Positions 16,581 to 24,858 of a stretch of 64,000 nt of DNA are shown one piece after another (position 1 is the stretch's first letter; every line of letters begins with the position of its first letter). Source of the stretch: Nitrososphaera sp. (GTDB lineage Archaea > Thermoproteota > Nitrososphaeria > Nitrososphaerales > Nitrososphaeraceae); contig NZ_JACAEH010000021.1 in assembly GCF_013388945.1 (NCBI RefSeq), positions 95,309-159,308 on the forward strand. The letters run 5' to 3'. Both the position numbers and the translations under genes were made by a program. A model generated the notes under the pieces. That model was not told where the DNA came from and made no database searches. It worked only from the letters and a program-made list of their open reading frames with translations.

Positions 16581-16586
16581 TCGGAC

Positions 16587-16595
16587 ATATTTAAA
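16587..16595 (-). promoter_or_regulatory. TATA box of ArsR-like regulator
   Basis: Minus strand TTTAAATAT lies seven bases upstream of the DtxR-like operator and about 46 nt from the ATG, placing the expected transcription start inside the operator. Confidence 0.55.
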
Positions 16596-16936
16596 CAATC
16601 TTGAGGGTACTGTTCTGATTTCGTCGGATTAGCTAACTGTCAAATTTTGTCGGGTGAGCCTTACGTTCAAAGTACATTTTGAAAAAGCCAAAGTTAATCT
16701 CGAATGCCTTTAACTCAAAAGGAAATTTCTTTCCCACTTTCCTTATAAAATTACAATACATGCGATTTGCTCTGTATGTATAATGGCAGAACGGGGTACG
16801 TGAACAGATAGGCGAAGATATAAGTAACTGGTAGCGTCGCTAGCCACGCATTAGACTTTCTTGGCCGCGTTTTGTATGATCGTTATCCATTTGTTTGTAC
16901 CCTCTATCTTTATTCCTGCAGCTCTATACGTGAATC
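16596..16936. other. Intergenic region, no gene seen
   Basis: About 340 bases between the ArsR-like gene and the CDF transporter stop hold no convincing ORF. A plus-strand TATA-like CCTTATAAAA at 16741-16750 could drive a short transcript, but nothing structured was recognised downstream. Confidence 0.4.
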
Positions 16937-18337
16937 CTAATCAGGCTCTGCGTGTATCGTCACTATCGAGCCGGGATACTTTTTCCTTATCTGCTTCTCG
17001 ATGTCAGTCACCCGCTCGTGCACCTGCTCTATCGTCGCCGGCCCCTCCTGCGAAAAGGTGCAGTCCACGTCTATCTTGAGCACATCGTCGTCCGTCCGGA
17101 AAGTCGCCACCCTTCCCACCTTCTTTATCTCCGGCGACGCAAGAACTATCTGCGCTATCGAGTTCTGCATCTCAATGTCTGCAAGGGGCTGCACGCCCGC
17201 AAGGCCCGGCATCAAAGGCTCCAGATGAACGGTAACGTCTGCGTCTTTCAGCTGGCCCTTTATCGATTCTTCAACGGCGCTTGCTATGGCGTGGGCCTCG
17301 CTCAGGGTAGCCGACCTGTTGACCTGGATGTGGAGCGACACTTCGATTCTTCCGGTTCCGCCCACCCTCGACGCGATGATGTTGTGCACGCCCTTGACGC
17401 CGCTCACGCGCGCAGCAGCGCGCTCTATAATCGACTCCATCGGCAGGTCGGGGCTGAAAACCGGCTCAAAGTGGACCGTGATGTTCTGCACGCTTGCCAT
17501 GCCAAGCGCCTGCGCGATGTTGTGCTCCACCTGCGCGCTTGTCTCGTGCGCTTTCTCAAAGCTGATGTCGGCCTTGAGGCTTATCGTGGCGTCGACAAAT
17601 ACCTCCCTGCCGACCCTGCGCATCTTGATGTCGCTGCAGCCAAGCACGCCCTCTGTTTCAATCGCCGCCTGCCTTACTTTTGCGACGAGCCGGGGCGGTA
17701 TGCTGTCTGTGAGCTCTACTGCGTTCTGGTAGGCAAACCTGCTGCTCAGGTACGCCAGGAACGCGCCAAGAACTATTGCAGCCGCCGCGTCGCCGGCGTA
17801 CACGCCGGTGGTCGCAAGCCACAGGCCGACAATCGCTACCGAAGTCGAGCCAAAGTCGGCTATAGCATGGTAAAGGTCTGCACGGAGCGTCGCCGCACCA
17901 GACTTTCTTGCCGCCCTGCCAAGGACTGTTATCCTCAAAACGTCGACTGCAAGCGTGTATGTCGCGGCTGCGAAGCCGATTGCGCCCGGGACTACGAGCG
18001 CGGTTGGCCCGCCGAATGCTATCCTGCCTGCCGCCTCGTAGATGAAAAGTATCGCAACGACAAATAATGCAGCACCTCCAATGAAACTCCCGATAGCCTC
18101 TATCTTGCCGTGGCCGTACGTGTGCTCGATGTCCCGGGGCTTGGACGCAAGCCTGACTGCTATTATCAGGATGCCGGTTACAACCGAGTCGAGCAGCGCG
18201 TGCGTGCTGTCCGTTAAAAGTGCAAGGCTGTTTGTTGCAATGCCTGCGACAAACTCAAAGACGAAAACCGAAGCAATGGCTACAAGCGATATCCGGAGGG
18301 CATTTCTCTTGAGCGCAAACTCGCCGGCTGCTGCCAC
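16937..18337 (-). CDS. Cation diffusion facilitator metal exporter with tandem ZT-dimer domains
   Basis: The 466-residue protein has six membrane helices carrying the CDF metal-site motifs TDSTHALLD (helix 2), YGHGKIEAIGS (loop) and DLYHAIADFGST (helix 5). The C-terminal half contains repeated cytoplasmic dimerisation domains, visible as related blocks: SDIKMRRVGREVFVDATISL, HNIIASRVGGTGRIEVSLHI and KKVGRVATFRTDDDVLKIDV, each followed by an H-x-H/E-P end such as VHFEP, VHLEP and HAEPD. Most CDFs have one such domain; three in tandem is unusual. It would export Zn, Mn, Co or Fe in exchange for protons. A TATA box CCTATATAG sits about 28 nt upstream of the ATG. Confidence 0.9.
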   Translation of the reverse strand: MAAAGEFALKRNALRISLVAIASVFVFEFVAGIATNSLALLTDSTHALLDSVVTGILIIAVRLASKPRDIEHTYGHGKIEAIGSFIGGAALFVVAILFIYEAAGRIAFGGPTALVVPGAIGFAAATYTLAVDVLRITVLGRAARKSGAATLRADLYHAIADFGSTSVAIVGLWLATTGVYAGDAAAAIVLGAFLAYLSSRFAYQNAVELTDSIPPRLVAKVRQAAIETEGVLGCSDIKMRRVGREVFVDATISLKADISFEKAHETSAQVEHNIAQALGMASVQNITVHFEPVFSPDLPMESIIERAAARVSGVKGVHNIIASRVGGTGRIEVSLHIQVNRSATLSEAHAIASAVEESIKGQLKDADVTVHLEPLMPGLAGVQPLADIEMQNSIAQIVLASPEIKKVGRVATFRTDDDVLKIDVDCTFSQEGPATIEQVHERVTDIEKQIRKKYPGSIVTIHAEPD

Positions 18338-18395
18338 GGCTCACCAGCTGATTGCAGAGTTGCTATATAGGTGTTTCAAAAATGTGGGAGGGAGC

Positions 18396-19301
18396 CTAGT
18401 TGGCTTCCACGTCGAGCCTGCCCTTGAGGCTCTTGTACCTGTTCCTGACAGTCACTTCAGTCACGCCTGCCGCCTCTGCGATGTCAGTCTGGGTCCTGTT
18501 CTCGCCCGTTGCAAGGCAGGACATGTAGAGCACCGACGCCGCAAGTCCCATCGGGTCCTTGCCTGCAGACATGCCTGATTCGACTACTTCGTGCATCAGG
18601 TTCATGGCGTGCCTCTTTGTCTTTTCAGACAGGCCGGCCTTGCTTGCCACCCTTACGATGCACTTCATCGGGTCTATCATGGGTATCTTCAGGTCAAGCT
18701 CCATCACTACGAGCCTGTACATCCTCGCCAGGTCCTTGCGCTTGACGTTGCTCGTCTCTGCGATGTCCTTGAGCGTCCTTGACATGCCAGTCTCGCGTAT
18801 CGCTATGTATAGAGCGGCTCCAAGCGTCGCAGATATCGTCCTTCCGCGCACAAGCCCGCGCTCCTGCGCCTTTCGGTAGATGTAGGCCGTCTTTTCGACG
18901 ACTGCGTCAGAGAGCGACAGCTTGTCCTTGAGCCTGTCAAGCTCCGAGAACGCCTGCCTCAGGTTCCTGTCAGTCGGCGTGTGGGCCTGCGTCCTAAAGT
19001 CCCACGCCCTGAGGCGGTCCATCGTGGATTTCATGACCCCCTCTATCCTCCGCCCGCTGGCGTCCTTGTCTGTCTTGGCAATGATTGTCGACAGGCCCAT
19101 GTCGTGGCGCGCAAGTGAGCTTGGGATCCCGGTCCTCGCCCTGTCGTCCGCCTCCTGCGAGGTGAACGCGCGCCACTCTGGGCGGGTCTCCTGGATCTTG
19201 TCAGATATCACCAGCCCGCAGTTCCGGCAAATAATCTCGCCAGACTCTGGGTCGGTGACGGTCCGATCGTGCTTGCATGGAGATACTAGAGATGTTTTCA
19301 T
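18396..19301 (-). CDS. tfb: Transcription initiation factor TFB
   Basis: The 301-residue protein has the N-terminal TFIIB zinc ribbon (Cys9, His11, Cys25, Cys28 in CKHD...ICRNCG), a B-finger/linker (RPEWRAFTSQE), and two cyclin-like repeats, the second ending in helix-turn-helix TQTDIAEAAGVTEVTVRNRYKSL that reads the BRE. It recruits RNA polymerase to TBP-bound promoters. The ORF track begins 26 codons upstream; MKTSLVSPCKH is preferred because it gives the family N-terminus and a short leader after TATA box TTATTTATAAG at about 19340-19350. Thaumarchaea usually have several TFBs, so this may be a specialised one. Confidence 0.93.
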   Translation of the reverse strand: MKTSLVSPCKHDRTVTDPESGEIICRNCGLVISDKIQETRPEWRAFTSQEADDRARTGIPSSLARHDMGLSTIIAKTDKDASGRRIEGVMKSTMDRLRAWDFRTQAHTPTDRNLRQAFSELDRLKDKLSLSDAVVEKTAYIYRKAQERGLVRGRTISATLGAALYIAIRETGMSRTLKDIAETSNVKRKDLARMYRLVVMELDLKIPMIDPMKCIVRVASKAGLSEKTKRHAMNLMHEVVESGMSAGKDPMGLAASVLYMSCLATGENRTQTDIAEAAGVTEVTVRNRYKSLKGRLDVEAN

Positions 19302-19591
19302 TTTTCCTCTAAAATCAATGTAATTCTCGTGTTCTTTGCTTATAAATAATGTGGAACAAAAAATAATTGCATTCGGCACTTGTACTATTCATAAAACCGA
19401 TCATAGACAGAAATTCATAGAAAAATTGCATGTTTTTCTCCTATACAGCCAGAAAATAGGCCGTTAACTTACTAATTGTTATCTGGTCCTTGCCTGATAC
19501 CGCGCAGGCCGGCCATTGATTTATGGAATTATTGTAGAAACCGTACCTCAAAACGATTAATCTAATATAATCAGGCAGGCCTTGAGAATTA

Positions 19592-20371
19592 GTGCAGAAA
19601 ACCGCCCTTTTGGTAATGACAGCTTTGCTCCTTCCAGCCGTCGCCTATGGGCAGTCCGGGCCTGTCTCGATACTCGACCTCAGGGTGAACCTGCAGGACG
19701 GCCAGGAGCAGGCCGAGACCGGAAGGCCAGTCTCTCTGCAATTGAACATGAGGGCAAACGAGCCTGTCTCGCTTGTATACATATTCCAGGTCAAGGACCC
19801 CGACGGGTACACCGCGCATATCTCGTTTGCGGCTGTAACGCTTGCTGCAGGCGACGAGCGCGCGTTTGCCTCGTCGTGGCTCCCCGAAAAGCAGGGGCGG
19901 CATGTGGTGGAGGCCTTTGTGTGGCAGAACTCGGCGTCGCCTGTGGCGTTGTCAACCGACGTGCCGCGAGTAGAACTTGACGTCGAGCAGGCGTCTTCGG
20001 TCACCTACTGCCTTGGCACAGCCGAGTGCTTTACGGGAACAGTCACAAAGGTGGTGGACGGCGCCACGCTTGATGTCGGAAGCATCAGGGTAAGGCTTGC
20101 GCTTGTCAACACGCCTGAAAGGGGCGACGCAGGATATCAAGAGGCGACCGCGTTCACGTCGCTTCTGTGCCCTGTCGGCTCGACGGTCCTTGTGGACGAG
20201 GACGACGGGCAGACGTCTGGCAGCTACGGCAGGATGGTTGCAAAGGTGTTCTGCGGAGGCAGGATACTGAACGCCGAGCTCTTGTACGCCGGCCACGCAG
20301 GCATGTACACGCAGTACTGCTCTGTTAGCGAGTTTGCCGCAGAATCGTGGGCTAGAGAGTACGGCTGCTAG
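19592..20371 (+). CDS. Secreted thermonuclease-like (SNase) protein
   Basis: The 259-residue protein has a signal peptide (cleavage near VAYGQS, residue 21), an Ig-like beta domain (about 25-130) and a C-terminal staphylococcal-nuclease domain. The domain shows TVTKVVDGATLDVGSIRVRL, then VNTPERGDAGYQEATAFTS, the Arg of YGRMVAKVF and LNAELLYAGHAG. The Asp, Arg, Glu and Arg set of calcium-dependent SNases appears conserved. It would degrade extracellular DNA or RNA, perhaps for phosphate or nucleotide scavenging. The GTG start is placed about 25 nt after TATA-like CTAATATAA. Confidence 0.85.
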   Translation: MQKTALLVMTALLLPAVAYGQSGPVSILDLRVNLQDGQEQAETGRPVSLQLNMRANEPVSLVYIFQVKDPDGYTAHISFAAVTLAAGDERAFASSWLPEKQGRHVVEAFVWQNSASPVALSTDVPRVELDVEQASSVTYCLGTAECFTGTVTKVVDGATLDVGSIRVRLALVNTPERGDAGYQEATAFTSLLCPVGSTVLVDEDDGQTSGSYGRMVAKVFCGGRILNAELLYAGHAGMYTQYCSVSEFAAESWAREYGC

Positions 20372-20775
20372 CGCAGGACGACCTGCACCTTTTTCCTTAC
20401 GTGCGCCCTTTCGACGGCGTCAAGGAACCTGGCAACGTCTTTTGGCCTCGTCTTTATCCTGCCGACGACGTTCACGGGCGAGTAGGGCAGTATCTTTTCC
20501 TTGCTCATGGGCGTGTGGCCGTAGAAAAAGCACAGCGCATTTCCTTCGGGCCAGTACGCCACGTCAAACAACTTTACTTCAGACTTGGCGTTCTCCTCGC
20601 CCGCCCTGACCGGCGTGGGCTCGGAGTAGAGCTCGTCGCCCCACCTCTCGATCGTCATTTTGATTGGCAGGCTCTCGATTATCGCCCTGACAGTCGCAGG
20701 CGAGTCTGCATCGTCAAGCTCTATCTGGGCGCTTTCGGCAAGCCCGGGGAAATCAAGCGCAACCAGTTTCTTCAT
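20368..20775 (-). CDS. Cyclophilin-like fold protein
   Basis: The 135-residue protein (from ATG MKKLVALDF; the track ORF starts 33 codons earlier inside hjc) matches the archaeal/bacterial cyclophilin-like family. Signatures are ELYSEPTPV, VAYWPEGNALCFFYGHTPMS and SPVNVVGRI. It has a cyclophilin-type beta-barrel but is not known to be a proline isomerase. The start overlaps the hjc stop by four bases, so the two are translationally coupled. Its stop overlaps that of the nuclease gene. Substrate unknown. Confidence 0.75.
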   Translation of the reverse strand: MKKLVALDFPGLAESAQIELDDADSPATVRAIIESLPIKMTIERWGDELYSEPTPVRAGEENAKSEVKLFDVAYWPEGNALCFFYGHTPMSKEKILPYSPVNVVGRIKTRPKDVARFLDAVERAHVRKKVQVVLR

Positions 20776-21275
20776 TTCTTTCTGCCGTTCCTGAAAGGCA
20801 TCGGCAGGTCTGGAAGCGCAAGCGCTACTGTCTTGCTTCCGTGCATCGCAAACGTCCTGCCGTCGTAGGTGCATTTCACAATGGGCAGCGGGTTTGCGCC
20901 CACAAGCTCGTCTGCCACCTTGTAGTATTCTATCAACTTTCTTTGTTCATAGACGGTCTTGTTCTTGCGGCGGAACCTCTTTTTGCTCATGAACTTGAAC
21001 GCAAATACGATGTGGCGCTCGCTGTACGCGCCAAACATCTCCCTTACAACTATGCAGCGCTCTATCTGGTCCTGCGGCACGTAGAGGATGTCGCTTGTCC
21101 CCGACTTTGCCTCGATTGTGAGGAGCACGCTTTTTTCGTTGTTTACTGCGACTATGTCCGGAAGGCCGGTCGACGAGCCGCCGAGCCTGCGCGCCTTCCA
21201 GTCGCCAAGCTCGTTAAAGCGCTCGACGAGCCCGTGCTCGAACGCGTAGCCCCTGCTCCGGCGGATGTTCCCCAA
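20772..21275 (-). CDS. hjc: Holliday junction resolvase Hjc-like nuclease
   Basis: The 167-residue protein has the N-terminal archaeal resolvase core: RRSRGYAFEHGLVERF with Glu13, then ARRLGGSSTGLPDIVAV with Asp40, and LTIEAKSG with Glu55 and Lys57. These are the metal-binding residues of Hjc. It cuts four-way DNA junctions during recombination and fork repair. The family averages about 120-150 residues; the last 50 residues here are an extension with an unusual YDGRTFAMHG segment. Upstream partner of the cyclophilin-like gene (ATGA-type overlap). Confidence 0.87.
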   Translation of the reverse strand: MGNIRRSRGYAFEHGLVERFNELGDWKARRLGGSSTGLPDIVAVNNEKSVLLTIEAKSGTSDILYVPQDQIERCIVVREMFGAYSERHIVFAFKFMSKKRFRRKNKTVYEQRKLIEYYKVADELVGANPLPIVKCTYDGRTFAMHGSKTVALALPDLPMPFRNGRKK

Positions 21276-21477
21276 GCCCGGTTAGCGTTTGTGCGCCCCA
21301 AAAATAAGGTTTGTCGCGCAAGTGGTTCTGTAAAAAAGATAACCCCTGTCTGACTGATTCGCTATGCGGCAAAACTAATAATTACACGCCCGGGCTGCCT
21401 TAAAAGAACTAATTCTGCGCACGAGATTGTTTTTTGCCTCCTGCCATCCTGCAAAATTGTATCATTTTTTCGTGCTC
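21276..21477. other. Intergenic region, no gene seen
   Basis: This AT-rich 200-base stretch between the divergent hjc and translin genes contains T-runs and no coding ORF. With the inverted repeat that follows, the whole gap is about 365 bases. Confidence 0.4.
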
Positions 21478-21502
21478 AAAATGTTACACGATGTAACATT
21501 TT
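21478..21502. repeat. Perfect inverted repeat (10-bp arms, 5-nt spacer)
   Basis: AAAATGTTAC and GTAACATTTT are exact reverse complements separated by ACGAT. It lies in the hjc/translin intergenic region, about 140 nt upstream of the translin start. It could be an operator or, read as RNA, a hairpin followed by Ts. Confidence 0.6.
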
Positions 21503-21640
21503 TCCACGCTCCGGTGGGCAGGAAAGGGGCCGGATCGGTTACGCCGCGAGCCCAATCTTGAATGTACAGAAGCATCGCGAGGCGGCTTTTTTTACAAAGC
21601 CCGCGCAAGTCTTTTATTGAAACGGATATCGATAAAGGCC

Positions 21641-22267
21641 ATGCCCGAGCTTGGCATACGGGGCTCGCTTGAAGCCATCGACGCGGACCTGAAGGACGTG
21701 CAGGAGCGCCGCGAGCAGCTGATAAAAGGCACTCGCGACGCGGTGATGCTCTGCAGCAAGTCGATTATCGCGCTCCACAGAGGCGAGATGGAAGCAGCAA
21801 AAAAGGACATGGAAGGCGCCAAGGCTATGCTCGACGAGTTTCGCGCCTCTGCTCAGGAGGACCTGAAAAAGTACGTCTCTGTCGCAGAGCAGGAGCTGGT
21901 GGAAGCGTATGCGCTAAAATCAGTGATGGAAGGCTCGGCCATACCCTCGATGGACGAGCTGAAGGTATCGGGGCCTGCGTACCTGACGGGGCTTTTAGAC
22001 TGCGTGGGCGAGATAAAGCGCCTCGTTTACGACAGCATGAGGGCCGGAAAGGGCCGGAGTGCCGAGTCGCTCTTTGCAGTCATGGAAGAGATATACGGCG
22101 CCATCTACCCGTTTGCAGTTTACGACAACGTAGTCGCCGGCCTGCGTAAAAAGCTGGACGTGGCAAGGATGCTGATTGAAGACGTGCGCGCGGCGGTGAC
22201 CGAAGAAAGCAGGAGGAAGGCGCTCATAGAGTCAGTCGGCAGGCTCGAAGACGGCATGAAGGGCTAA
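21641..22267 (+). CDS. Translin family protein
   Basis: The 208-residue all-helical protein resembles archaeal translin: IDADLKDVQERREQLIKGTRDAVMLCSKSIIALHRG at the start, GPAYLTGLLDCVGEIKRLV in the middle and PFAVYDNVVAGLRKKLDVARMLIEDVRAAVTE near the end. Translins form octameric barrels that bind and, in some lineages, cut small RNA or ssDNA. The ATG at 21641 is chosen over the track start because TATA-like CTTTTATTG is centred about 25 nt upstream, giving a leaderless mRNA. Confidence 0.8.
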   Translation: MPELGIRGSLEAIDADLKDVQERREQLIKGTRDAVMLCSKSIIALHRGEMEAAKKDMEGAKAMLDEFRASAQEDLKKYVSVAEQELVEAYALKSVMEGSAIPSMDELKVSGPAYLTGLLDCVGEIKRLVYDSMRAGKGRSAESLFAVMEEIYGAIYPFAVYDNVVAGLRKKLDVARMLIEDVRAAVTEESRRKALIESVGRLEDGMKG

Positions 22268-22315
22268 AGTGGAAGATTATTATGTGGTATCCAAAAAAGG
22301 GTATCGAGGGTAGTC

Positions 22316-22696
22316 TTGGAGGAACACGAGTTTTTCGCCGAGCTGTGCCAGCTTGCGCTTTCGACTGACAGGAATGTCCGGTTTGCAGGCGTGGTCGACG
22401 ACAGGGGCAAGCTCTTGACCGGGAGATACAGAAAGGACATCAAGCGCCCGCTTTACGAGTCGTCTGCAAAGACCGACGTCGAGACCAACATGTTTTACGC
22501 AAGCTACCAGTCGGTGACCCTCAACAAGACGTTCGAGTCGTCGCTGGGCCCGCTCAAATACCAGCTGTCCGAGTTTGACGACGTGAAGCTTTTGACGGTC
22601 CCGCTCACCGTCAGGGGCGACAGGTTCCTGTGCGTGTCCCTTGACCCGATGCCGTCGTGCCAGGTGACTGTCTCTAAACTGATGAAGAACATCTGA
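22316..22696 (+). CDS. Thaumarchaeal small conserved protein (paralogue A)
   Basis: The 126-residue protein starts at TTG and contains NVRFAGVVDDRGKLLTGRYRKDIKRPL, an alpha-beta profile like roadblock or profilin-type domains. The gene at 62062 encodes a paralogue with the same RFAGV...G.L...RYRKG pattern and matching end. Such proteins are, to my recollection, common and multi-copy in Nitrososphaera (DUF6659-like). Function unknown; a small signalling or scaffold domain is a guess. Confidence 0.7.
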   Translation: MEEHEFFAELCQLALSTDRNVRFAGVVDDRGKLLTGRYRKDIKRPLYESSAKTDVETNMFYASYQSVTLNKTFESSLGPLKYQLSEFDDVKLLTVPLTVRGDRFLCVSLDPMPSCQVTVSKLMKNI

Positions 22697-22737
22697 AAGG
22701 CAATCTTTAATTCCCTTATTTGACAATCGCTGTACGT

Positions 22738-23091
22738 ATGCCCCTTTCGTCTGCCGTGCTCATGAACATAGCAGGCTCAGAGTGGGCCATCATCATCCTC
22801 CTTGCGCTCATACTCATCTTTGGAACAAAGCGCCTGCCCCAGTTCTCAAGGACCATAGGCAGGGCCGTGGGCGAATACGAAAAGACCCGGGCAAGGTTCA
22901 GGCAGGAGATGGAAGAGGCCGCCGAGCAGGCAAAAAGGGAGGCCGGAATAAGCAAGGTCCCGAGGATTACGGGGCCGGTCGAGTCGGAGAGGCAAAAGCT
23001 GGAGATGATAGCCACCTCGCTTGGCATAGACTGCGCAGGCAAGAGCGACGACGAGCTGAGGTCGCTCATATCAAGAAAGATGAGCGCCTGA
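22738..23091 (+). CDS. tatA: Sec-independent translocase TatA/TatE-type subunit
   Basis: The 117-residue protein has a single membrane helix (AGSEWAIIILLALILIFGTKRLPQFSR), the TatA/B hallmark FG-x-KRLP hinge and an amphipathic helix GRAVGEYEKTRARFRQEMEEAA. TatA forms the channel exporting folded proteins with twin-arginine signals, relevant for cofactor-bearing exported proteins. The ATG at 22738 follows TATA-like TCTTTAATT by about 30 nt. The C-terminal 50 residues are a less usual extension. Confidence 0.9.
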   Translation: MPLSSAVLMNIAGSEWAIIILLALILIFGTKRLPQFSRTIGRAVGEYEKTRARFRQEMEEAAEQAKREAGISKVPRITGPVESERQKLEMIATSLGIDCAGKSDDELRSLISRKMSA

Positions 23092-23135
23092 CACCTTCTA
23101 ACACTTAAATACACTATCCCGCTAGCTTTGAGCCA

Positions 23136-24389
23136 ATGTCTCAGGCATTGAACCCGTTTGAGATGGCCCTCAAGCAGCTTGACGAAGTGGCGAAATTGAT
23201 AAAGCTGGACAAGGGGATGCACCAGGTACTTGCAAACCCAAAACGCGTCCTTATAGTCTCCATCCCTACTAAGATGGACAACGGCGAGATCAAGGTTTTC
23301 ACAGGTTTCAGGTCGCAGCACAACGACGCGCGCGGCCCGTACAAAGGCGGCATCCGCTACCACCCGCAGGTCACAATCGACGAAGTAAAAGCGCTGTCGA
23401 TGTGGATGACCTGGAAGTGCGCAGTAGCCGACATCCCGTACGGCGGCGGCAAAGGCGGCATCATCTGCAACCCGAAGGAGATGTCAAACGGCGAACTTGA
23501 AAGGATGACAAGGCGCTACGCGTACGGAATCGCCGACATCATAGGTCCACGGACTGACATCCCTGCGCCCGACGTGTACACGGGAGGCAAGGAGATGGCC
23601 TGGATAATGGACACTTATTCAGCACTGAAAGGCAACTACGGCCAGCCAGAGATTATCACCGGCAAGCCGCTCCCGATAGGAGGCTCGCTTGGCAGGAACG
23701 AGGCGACCGGCAGGGGCCTTTCGTTCACCGTGAGAGAGGCTGCCAAGAAACTGAAAATAAACATGAAGTCTGCGACCCTTGCAGTGCAGGGCTTTGGAAA
23801 CGCCGGCCAGTTTGCATCGCAGCTTGTAGAAGAGCAGGGCGCAAAGGCAATCGCAGCGTCTGACTCGAAGGGCGGCGTCTACAACAAGGCAGGCATTTCG
23901 ATAGCTGCGCTTCGCAAGCACAAGGAAAAGACCGGCTCCGTCGTAGGATTCCCCAGCGCAAAATCAATCAGCAACGAAGAATTACTGGAGCTTGACTGCA
24001 CAATCCTGATACCTGCCGCGCTTGAAAACCAGATAACGGGCAGAAACGCCAAGAACGTCAAGGCAAAGATCGTCGCAGAAGCGGCAAACGGCCCGACGAC
24101 TCCAGACGCTGATGAAGTTCTGTACAAGAACAAGACGCTTGTTATACCGGACATCCTGGCAAACGGCGGAGGCGTGACTGTCTCGTATTTCGAGTGGCTG
24201 CAGAACCTCAGGCGCGAGTACTGGACCGAGGACGAGGTCAACCAGAAGCTCGACAAGAACATCACAAAGGCGTTCCTTGACATCTACAAGACCCACGAGG
24301 ACTATCACGTCAACATGCGCAAGGCCTCGATGGTGCTTGCAGTGAACAGGGTCGTCGAGGCGACAAACATCCGCGGCCTGTGGCCGTAA
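23136..24389 (+). CDS. gdhA: Glutamate dehydrogenase (Glu/Leu/Phe/Val family)
   Basis: The 417-residue protein has the GDH signature: GGIRYHP, VADIPYGGGKGGI with the catalytic Lys, PAPDVYTGG, and a Rossmann domain starting AVQGFGNAGQFASQL. It interconverts 2-oxoglutarate plus ammonia and glutamate, a main ammonium assimilation route in an ammonia oxidiser. The final GLWP and motif NGPTTPDAD are standard. A TATA-like CTTAAATAC lies about 30 nt upstream of the ATG, consistent with leaderless transcription. NAD versus NADP preference cannot be read with certainty. Confidence 0.95.
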   Translation: MSQALNPFEMALKQLDEVAKLIKLDKGMHQVLANPKRVLIVSIPTKMDNGEIKVFTGFRSQHNDARGPYKGGIRYHPQVTIDEVKALSMWMTWKCAVADIPYGGGKGGIICNPKEMSNGELERMTRRYAYGIADIIGPRTDIPAPDVYTGGKEMAWIMDTYSALKGNYGQPEIITGKPLPIGGSLGRNEATGRGLSFTVREAAKKLKINMKSATLAVQGFGNAGQFASQLVEEQGAKAIAASDSKGGVYNKAGISIAALRKHKEKTGSVVGFPSAKSISNEELLELDCTILIPAALENQITGRNAKNVKAKIVAEAANGPTTPDADEVLYKNKTLVIPDILANGGGVTVSYFEWLQNLRREYWTEDEVNQKLDKNITKAFLDIYKTHEDYHVNMRKASMVLAVNRVVEATNIRGLWP

Positions 24390-24445
24390 CCTCTTACTTT
24401 TTTAGCCTACGCTATTCTAAAATCAAAAAGAGGAAAAAAGAAAGT

Positions 24446-24796
24446 TTACTCTGTGCTGAACGAGTGTCCGCACGAGCAACTCTTCGTCACGTTGGGGTTG
24501 TTTATCTTAAAGCCGGATCCCATCAGGCTCTCGACATAGTCGACGTTTGCGCCCTTCAGGTACCTCTGGCTGTAGCTGTCAACCAAGAGCTTGACGCCGT
24601 TCTGCTCCAGGACCGCGTCGTCCTCGTCCGGCTTTTCCTCAAAGCCCATGCCATAAGACAGGCCTGAACAGCCTCCGCCGGTCACGTAGACCCTGAGATA
24701 GAGGCCCGTGTTGCCCTCCTGCTTCATGAACTCGGCCACCTTCTCTGCGGCCTTGGGGGTTATCGTTATGCTCTGTGCGTGCTGAACGGATTCCAT
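24446..24796 (-). CDS. A-type iron-sulfur carrier (IscA/ErpA/HesB)
   Basis: The 116-residue protein has the three conserved cysteines of A-type carriers: Cys43 (GGGCSGLSYG), and Cys107 and Cys109 (KSCSCG) at the C-terminus. It holds and delivers [2Fe-2S] or [4Fe-4S] clusters to apo-proteins such as complex I subunits. The TATA-like TTATATTAAA box lies about 25 nt upstream of the ATG on the minus strand. Length and start match the family. Confidence 0.93.
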   Translation of the reverse strand: MESVQHAQSITITPKAAEKVAEFMKQEGNTGLYLRVYVTGGGCSGLSYGMGFEEKPDEDDAVLEQNGVKLLVDSYSQRYLKGANVDYVESLMGSGFKINNPNVTKSCSCGHSFSTE

Positions 24797-24829
24797 ACTG
24801 GGAAAACTTGCATTTTTTAATATAATAAG

Positions 24830-24856
24830 TTTTTCCCACTATAAAAAGTGGAAAAA
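24830..24856 (-). terminator. Hairpin downstream of FKBP gene
   Basis: TTTTTCCCACT and AGTGGAAAAA form an imperfect stem directly after the FKBP stop codon on the minus strand. Its A/T-rich arms could end transcription; it also overlaps the approach to the A-type carrier promoter. Confidence 0.4.
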
Positions 24857-24858
24857 GG

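Noticed and set aside
16741-16750. TATA-like CCTTATAAAA in the 16.6-16.9 kb gap as an ncRNA promoter
   Set aside because: No structured RNA or conserved ORF follows; kept only as a note in the intergenic entry.
16952-18067. 371-aa plus-strand ORF opposite the CDF gene
   Set aside because: Complementary to a well-supported CDF transporter; composition (H, R, C-rich) is typical of antisense frames.
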